The notes under the pieces were generated by a model. It was not told the DNA's origin. It saw only the letters and a program-made list of their open reading frames with translations, and did not search any database. From Daucus carota subsp. sativus (lineage: Eukaryota > Streptophyta > Magnoliopsida > Apiales > Apiaceae), in contig NC_030386.2 of the NCBI RefSeq assembly GCF_001625215.2, positions 14,478,545 through 14,542,544 of the forward strand: DNA of 64,000 nt. The letters are read 5' to 3'. Below, one piece after another: positions 59,408 to 64,000 of this stretch; the first letter of the stretch is position 1, and each line of letters opens with the position of its first letter. A program made the translations under genes and the position numbers.

Positions 59408-60080
59408 TAGGGGTGTGCATGGTGCGGTTTGGTGCGGTTCCGGACATTAACCGTTACCAAACCGATGAATGCGGTTCGGTTAGGTTAATCATCATTAACC
59501 ATAACCGCACCAATTAAAACGGTTTTTCGGTTGCGGTTAACCATTAGTCGATTGCGGTTTTTTTTTCGGTTTTTCCACTATTATTTGCTACTCGTGTGCA
59601 TAATGATTTTTTAAAAAAAATATAAAATTTTCATGAACATATACAATATGTTCGGTTACTATTTACTATTGTTTCTATATGAGAATATAGGAAACATTAC
59701 ATACTTTCATCTAAAAAAAACCTTAATGCACAATAAAAACTAAAACATACATATTTTGACAAAAATTAGATGATGTCAAGTCAATAAAATTACCCAAAAT
59801 CAACTAATCATGAAATTCAAATAAAAAGTTTTCAAAAAGTACATAAATAAAAAAGTAGAATAGGTTTCATAATAAAATTTGATCAACAGATTAACAACAG
59901 AAATATTTCTGCTTTGTGGCAAATCACAATAGCCCTAATTTTCGATCAAGCGCTCCTCCAAATATTTGGGTGCCCGGTTATTTAAGTGACTCAGCAAGTA
60001 TGCAAGTACGGGTTTGTAGAAGAAGAACCTCCATATAAAATTAGATGTGAAGTTTAAAAATGACTAAGGTGCTTTATTAC

Positions 60081-60123
<43 letters not shown>

Positions 60124-60758
60124 CAAGTGCTCAGATACAAACTCCTTAGTGTACAAACGTACAAACAATCACTAAATGACTTGAAAATAATCACTAAATG
60201 ATTGAACAGAATCACTAAATCTACCAAGGGGGTCTGATGGAGAGATAAAGGGAGGGGAGCACTTATGGGGCGGCATAGCCGAGTGGTGGTGCAGCGCGGC
60301 CGGCGGCAGCCACGACGCCGGTGCGAGGGCAGTGCTAGAAACACGATTGAAGGAGAGACACACGATTGAGGGAGATGAGAAAAGAAGTGGTGAATGTGTG
60401 TGTTTGTGTGTGTATAGCACTAATCGGTGAGCGAACAACCACAGAGAGAGAGCCGGTGGTGGTGGTGGTGGTGATGGTTGGTGGTGGTGGGTAAGAGAGA
60501 GAGAGAGGTGTTGTGCAGTGGTGGTTGGTGGTGGATGGTGGAGAGAGAGAGAGAGGCGCTGGGTAGTCGTGGTGGGTGGTGGTGGTTGTGGTGGGTGGGG
60601 TGGTCGTGCGTGGTGGTGGTGATTGGAGGTGATTGTGGTGGCGGTGGTGATGGATGTATGTATGTATTTGTTAAATTAAAATCTGTTAATCACTAAATAT
60701 TATTGTCATAATCACTGGTTTGTACGTTTGTACAGTAAGGAGTTTGTACTGGAGTAAG

Positions 60759-60789
<31 letters not shown>

Positions 60790-60957
60790 TTCGGTTCGGT
60801 TAATTTCGGTGCGGTTTTAGCATAAAACCGAAAATAAAACCGCACCACTAATTTCGGTTTTTTATCTCGGTTATTTTCGGTTTTATTTGCGGTTTGGTTT
60901 TTTTCGGTGTCATTTTTCGGTTTTTTTTGCGGTTTCGGTTTTTACTGCTCGTCCCTA
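59408..60957. mobile_element. hAT-type element, 1550 bp, with perfect 8-bp target duplication
   Basis: The ends TAGGGGTGTGCA (left) and, read inward from the right, TAGGGACGAGCA form short terminal inverted repeats. GTGCCAGA flanks both sides exactly (59400-59407 and 60958-60965). Subterminal regions are packed with GCGGTTTGGT / CGGTTTTTCGG phrases in opposite orientations, in the same style as the CGGGT arrays of the 41134-41961 element. No transposase. About 640 bp of the length is a second element nested between (TA)n tracts. Confidence 0.92.
60122..60762. mobile_element. Element nested in the hAT copy, bounded by (TA)n (641 bp)
   Basis: After GGCAAGTGCTCAGA the left arm reads TACAAACTCCTTAGTGTACA and continues to CGTACAAAC. 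The right arm read inward gives TACAAACTCCTTACTGTACA to CGTACAAAC, about 30 bases with one mismatch. (TA)n tracts flank it (60083-60121, 60763-60789). The interior is unlike its surroundings: a GC-rich block (about 60236-60345) is followed by a GGT/GGTGG-rich and GAGA-rich block (60440-60655). Non-coding by eye; the GC-rich part may be a captured piece of another gene. Confidence 0.82.
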
Positions 60958-62593
60958 GTGCCAGAGGTTGCAAATATAATTATACCAACCACCATATTTT
61001 TGAAAAAATTCAATAAAATAGTATTTTTGTAATTTTTATTTAGAAGATTGTACTTTGCAATTTTTTAAAAAAATTACAGCATTTTTACAAAAAAAAAATT
61101 CAAGGTTGCGTATTCTTGAAAAAAGCCCCAAAAATCAAAAGGCCGAAATTTAAGTAAAATTTATAGAGATCGAGGGGAAAAAGTTCCCAAATCTCACAAA
61201 ATCAAGATGAAATGTCCAAAATAACAGATTTGTGAAAAATAACCCAGATGTCATTTGGTAGCCGTCTGAAGTAGCGTTTTGTTTTAACATACAAAACGCT
61301 ACATCGTGTAGCGTTATAATTTTTGAAAGGAATGTAACGCTACTTCATGTAGCACTTTAAATCATAGAATCAAAAACTCTCACCCGACAGCCTCTCTGAT
61401 TTCCAAACTCTTGACTTCCTCTGGTGATTTAGTTTGAGCTCCTTTTGATTTCTCCAATGAAATCCTTTTCTAATTAGCTTTCAAATAATAGTGTGTGATC
61501 AACGGGAATAAGCAATTCATGAGTTTAGAAATCCATGTGTAGAAGATGATGAAACTGTGGTTTGATAATTCAACGCTAGTTTGTATGATGTTTGTCTTTG
61601 AAAAATGCTACATAATGTGGCGTTAGATAAAATTAAGGTTACCCGATACCATTTCGTGGCGTTTTCTTTCTTAAAATCTTGTACGTGTAGAAGCTTTTGC
61701 TAAGGCCTTTCAGGTCAATCTATGGTTGTTTAAAGATCCTTTCATGCATTATGTTAGGTATCAAGGAAAATCAATTCTCGTTTCAAAAGGGACACATCGT
61801 TGAAACTTATTTATTTCTTTTTATTTTGAAATTTTTGTGTAACTTTCCGACTTCTTTTTTATCTGAATTTCTCTGAAGTAATCTATTAGTTTATGATATA
61901 AAAATTTCTCATATATCTGTTTCTTTCAACTCAACCAACAAAAGCCTGAAATTCTTTGTCCGAATTAATGTGTCAGTTTTGACTTTTGAATAATATAAAG
62001 GGGTCTTTTTTTTTGTTCATCACGATGTACCGTTAATAAATGATATCCATGACCATATTTTCGCGTTCTGCTATTTAGGATATTAAAGTTTGAAATTGTG
62101 ATAATGGGGGCCAACACCCTCGATGGAGGAAGAGTTATCAAATATTCATTCCAAAAGCACCATCTTTGACTAAGAGGCCGTCTAATTAAGTTGCCTTAGT
62201 CAAAAATCAGTTTCGATATTTTTCTCGTCAACTTTTAAGAACAAAATTATTCATAAAATACGATTGTTTATAAATAATAAAATTATTATTATTATATTTT
62301 TAATAACTCTTAAATCACAAATAAATCGGAATTATTCTGACAGAACCCATTAACAAAAGGTATGACTCAAGTTTGATGCAATTTAAGGTGAAAACGTGGC
62401 GAACTAGGGCCACACAATGAGGGGTGGGAGGAGTAAACAACAGCATAACTGAATTAGTGGCATACGGTTAGTTATGGGGGCGAGTGTAAGCCTTGAAATA
62501 CAACAATATCCCCATCGGATCTAGTCTGGATAGATAAACCCCGCCCTCGCTGACGCTTCATATATACATGATCGATCGATCCAGCCTTTCAAA
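60958..62593. other. Upstream region of the beta-amylase gene
   Basis: AT-rich. It contains an ACGCTAC palindrome cluster at 61271-61357 (listed). A TATA-like TTCATATATAC lies at 62557-62567, but only about 30 bases from the coding start, so it would leave almost no leader. No other gene recognised. Confidence 0.45.
61271..61357. repeat. Cluster of GTAGCGTT / AACGCTAC palindromes
   Basis: GTAGCGTTTTGT (61271-61282) pairs perfectly with ACAAAACGCTAC (61291-61302). The latter overlaps a second hairpin, AACGCTACA-TCG-TGTAGCGTT (61295-61315). A third, diverged copy, GTAACGCTACTTCATGTAGCAC, follows at about 61336-61357, and a related GCTACATAATGTGGCGTTAG lies at about 61608-61627. Confidence 0.65.
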
Positions 62594-64000
62594 ATGGCTT
62601 GCAAGTGCATGGAAAGTGTTCTTGTCATGGAAGCGCGACACAAATTATTCTTTAATTTTAATAAAAGAAGAATGATTAAGAAGAGGAAGAATCTTTATTT
62701 TTCTTCTTCTTTTTCCACCATTCCGCTTTTTCTTAAGGGATGGCGATCTCCACCTCCACCTCCCACTAATTGCATTTTCAGGTATCTTCTTTTGCTGCTT
62801 ATCTTTTACTATATATATGCACAATTAAACCTCAGCTCGGGGACCGGAGAATTTTATTAATTTATCGAGATTATTCGTTTATTTTTCCAGAAATGTTTTA
62901 ACAACAATAAGTATAACTCGGACACTGGAAATTTAGTAACAAATTTTGGAGTGGATAAAGCATATAGTTACGCCTCAATTATACATGATTGTTAAATTAC
63001 GGTGATGCTATTGGAGTTTACGTGTATATATAGAATTGGATATATCATAGGTGATTGTTAAATTACAATGATGCTTTTAGAGTTTAGCAACAATATTATA
63101 GTTTTCGACCGAGAAATGGCAACATAATGTAGAGTGTGATTTGTTATGTGGCTATCGCTAATATGCACATCAACAACTATTTCTAATTTTCAGCTCTCCA
63201 AATACCTTATCCTCAGGTCATTTGTACTAATTTTACTATTCTCGGAACTTCAATATCGAGTTTTATGTATAAAGAAGGTCTGCGTAAATCCTGATGTGTT
63301 AATTGTATTGGTACTCTGCTCTCATAGCTGAATTTGACTAATACCTTACATTATGTTTCTACAGAAATAAGTATTACGTACACATACAACTGGTATTTCA
63401 TGTCGACTACTATTTAATTATTTGTTTAAATCTATGGTTTCTGTTGATTATGTTTGTGTTTTCAAAAAACTTTGCATTATTAATATGTAGTATTTGCAAT
63501 TGATAGCATAGTACCCCAATAAACTGGTGTATGTCACATAATCTATATTTTGATGCTTCTTATAACAAGTGATATTACTAATATTGATATGATAATGTAG
63601 CATGGATGTACGAGAGAAATCCAGATCGACATTATCTGAGTGTTCAAAGCACAGGAGGGTTCCCATATACGTCATGATGCCCGTAGACTCATTTGGTATC
63701 GATACCCTTGGGGTTCCAAGAATAAGGAAGTAAGTAAATTTGGTTTTGTAAGAAATTTTATAACAAAAGCAGTATATCCATTTACATCACACCGCAAATA
63801 GTTTGATTCTTTGCAGTGTTTTACTTGGTACTCTGTTAAATTTTATTCATGGCCATTATCAATAAAATTAAAGGATGAATGGAATTATATCTATGGCTCG
63901 TGTATGATATTTATGGTTTCCCCCTTTCCAGGATCAAGGCCCTAACTATATCTTTAAAAGCACTTAAGTTGGCAGGCGTCCATGGTATTGCAGTTGAGGT
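62594..64000 (+). CDS. Beta-amylase, BAM4-like, 5' part only (runs off window)
   Basis: Exons 62594-62781, 63601-63729 and 63932-64000 (continuing) join in frame. The first exon encodes a Met/Lys/Arg/Ser-rich, acid-poor N-terminus with a run of prolines, consistent with a chloroplast transit peptide. The second and third enter the glycosyl hydrolase family 14 fold: VPIYVMMPVDSFGIDTLGVP, then KALTISLKALKLAGVHGIAVEV, just before the WWG motif that should follow. Beta-amylases release maltose from starch. DSFGID and VHGIAVEV look closest, from memory, to the BAM4 branch, which in Arabidopsis is plastid-located and catalytically inactive but affects starch breakdown. Catalytic glutamates lie outside the window, so activity cannot be judged. 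Confidence 0.88.

Noticed and set aside
60054-60438. Overlapping minus-strand frames with Pro/Ser/His-rich product
   Set aside because: They run through the (TA)n tract and GC-rich block of a nested element; two frames are open at once, typical of skewed composition.

Overview
This is a gene-sparse, AT-rich, transposon-laden window of plant nuclear DNA. Host genes have short GT-AG introns, and the mobile elements are typical of flowering plants (Sirevirus-type Copia, MULE, Stowaway, hAT, probable Helitron). Gene content (SHV3-like GDPDL protein, LOG-family protein, BAM4-like beta-amylase) indicates a eudicot. An asterid such as a carrot-family member is my guess from the overall look, not proven here.

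Layout. 1-10481: 3' three-quarters of a Sirevirus-like Ty1/Copia retrotransposon (gag end, full pol, a 1201-codon env-position ORF, polypurine tract, 3' LTR). It sits inside a decayed Mutator-like transposase (10482-13417), which also carries a Stowaway MITE in an intron. 13418-18752: gene-free, with a second clean Stowaway. 18753-25068: nine-exon GDPDL gene (758 aa), whose frame closes exactly. 26265-27745: a 62-aa membrane-protein gene with a decayed tandem copy of its 3' half. 29005-31088 (-): RPS8, five coding exons, 219 aa. 33431-36092: LOG-family gene, four exons, 314 aa, with two candidate MITEs in intron 1. 37850-38791 (-): plastid-type protein with a DnaJ-like zinc motif, four exons, 151 aa. 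39480-43000: repeats, including an 828-bp hAT element with a perfect 8-bp target duplication. About 43013-49572: probable Helitron with a decayed N-terminal replicase-like exon series and captured fragments, including two kinesin motor exons. 50631-52010: intronless armadillo-repeat gene. 53903-55066: three abutting inverted-repeat elements and (TA)n tracts. 55486-56376 (-): DUF761-type membrane protein. 59408-60957: second hAT element, with another element nested in it between (TA)n tracts. 62594-64000: 5' end of a BAM4-like beta-amylase, running off the window.

The host genes are unrelated housekeeping, cell-wall and plastid genes with no shared pathway; there is no operon-like logic. The most distinctive material is in the mobile DNA. 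One GACAAT/ATTGTC inverted-repeat motif family fills both the Sirevirus LTR promoter region and the spacer before the env-position ORF, each followed by a TATA-like box. There are also several inverted-repeat elements bounded by (TA)n tracts, and two hAT elements with exact target duplications. I saw no rRNA, no CRISPR array and no tRNA that I could support by eye.
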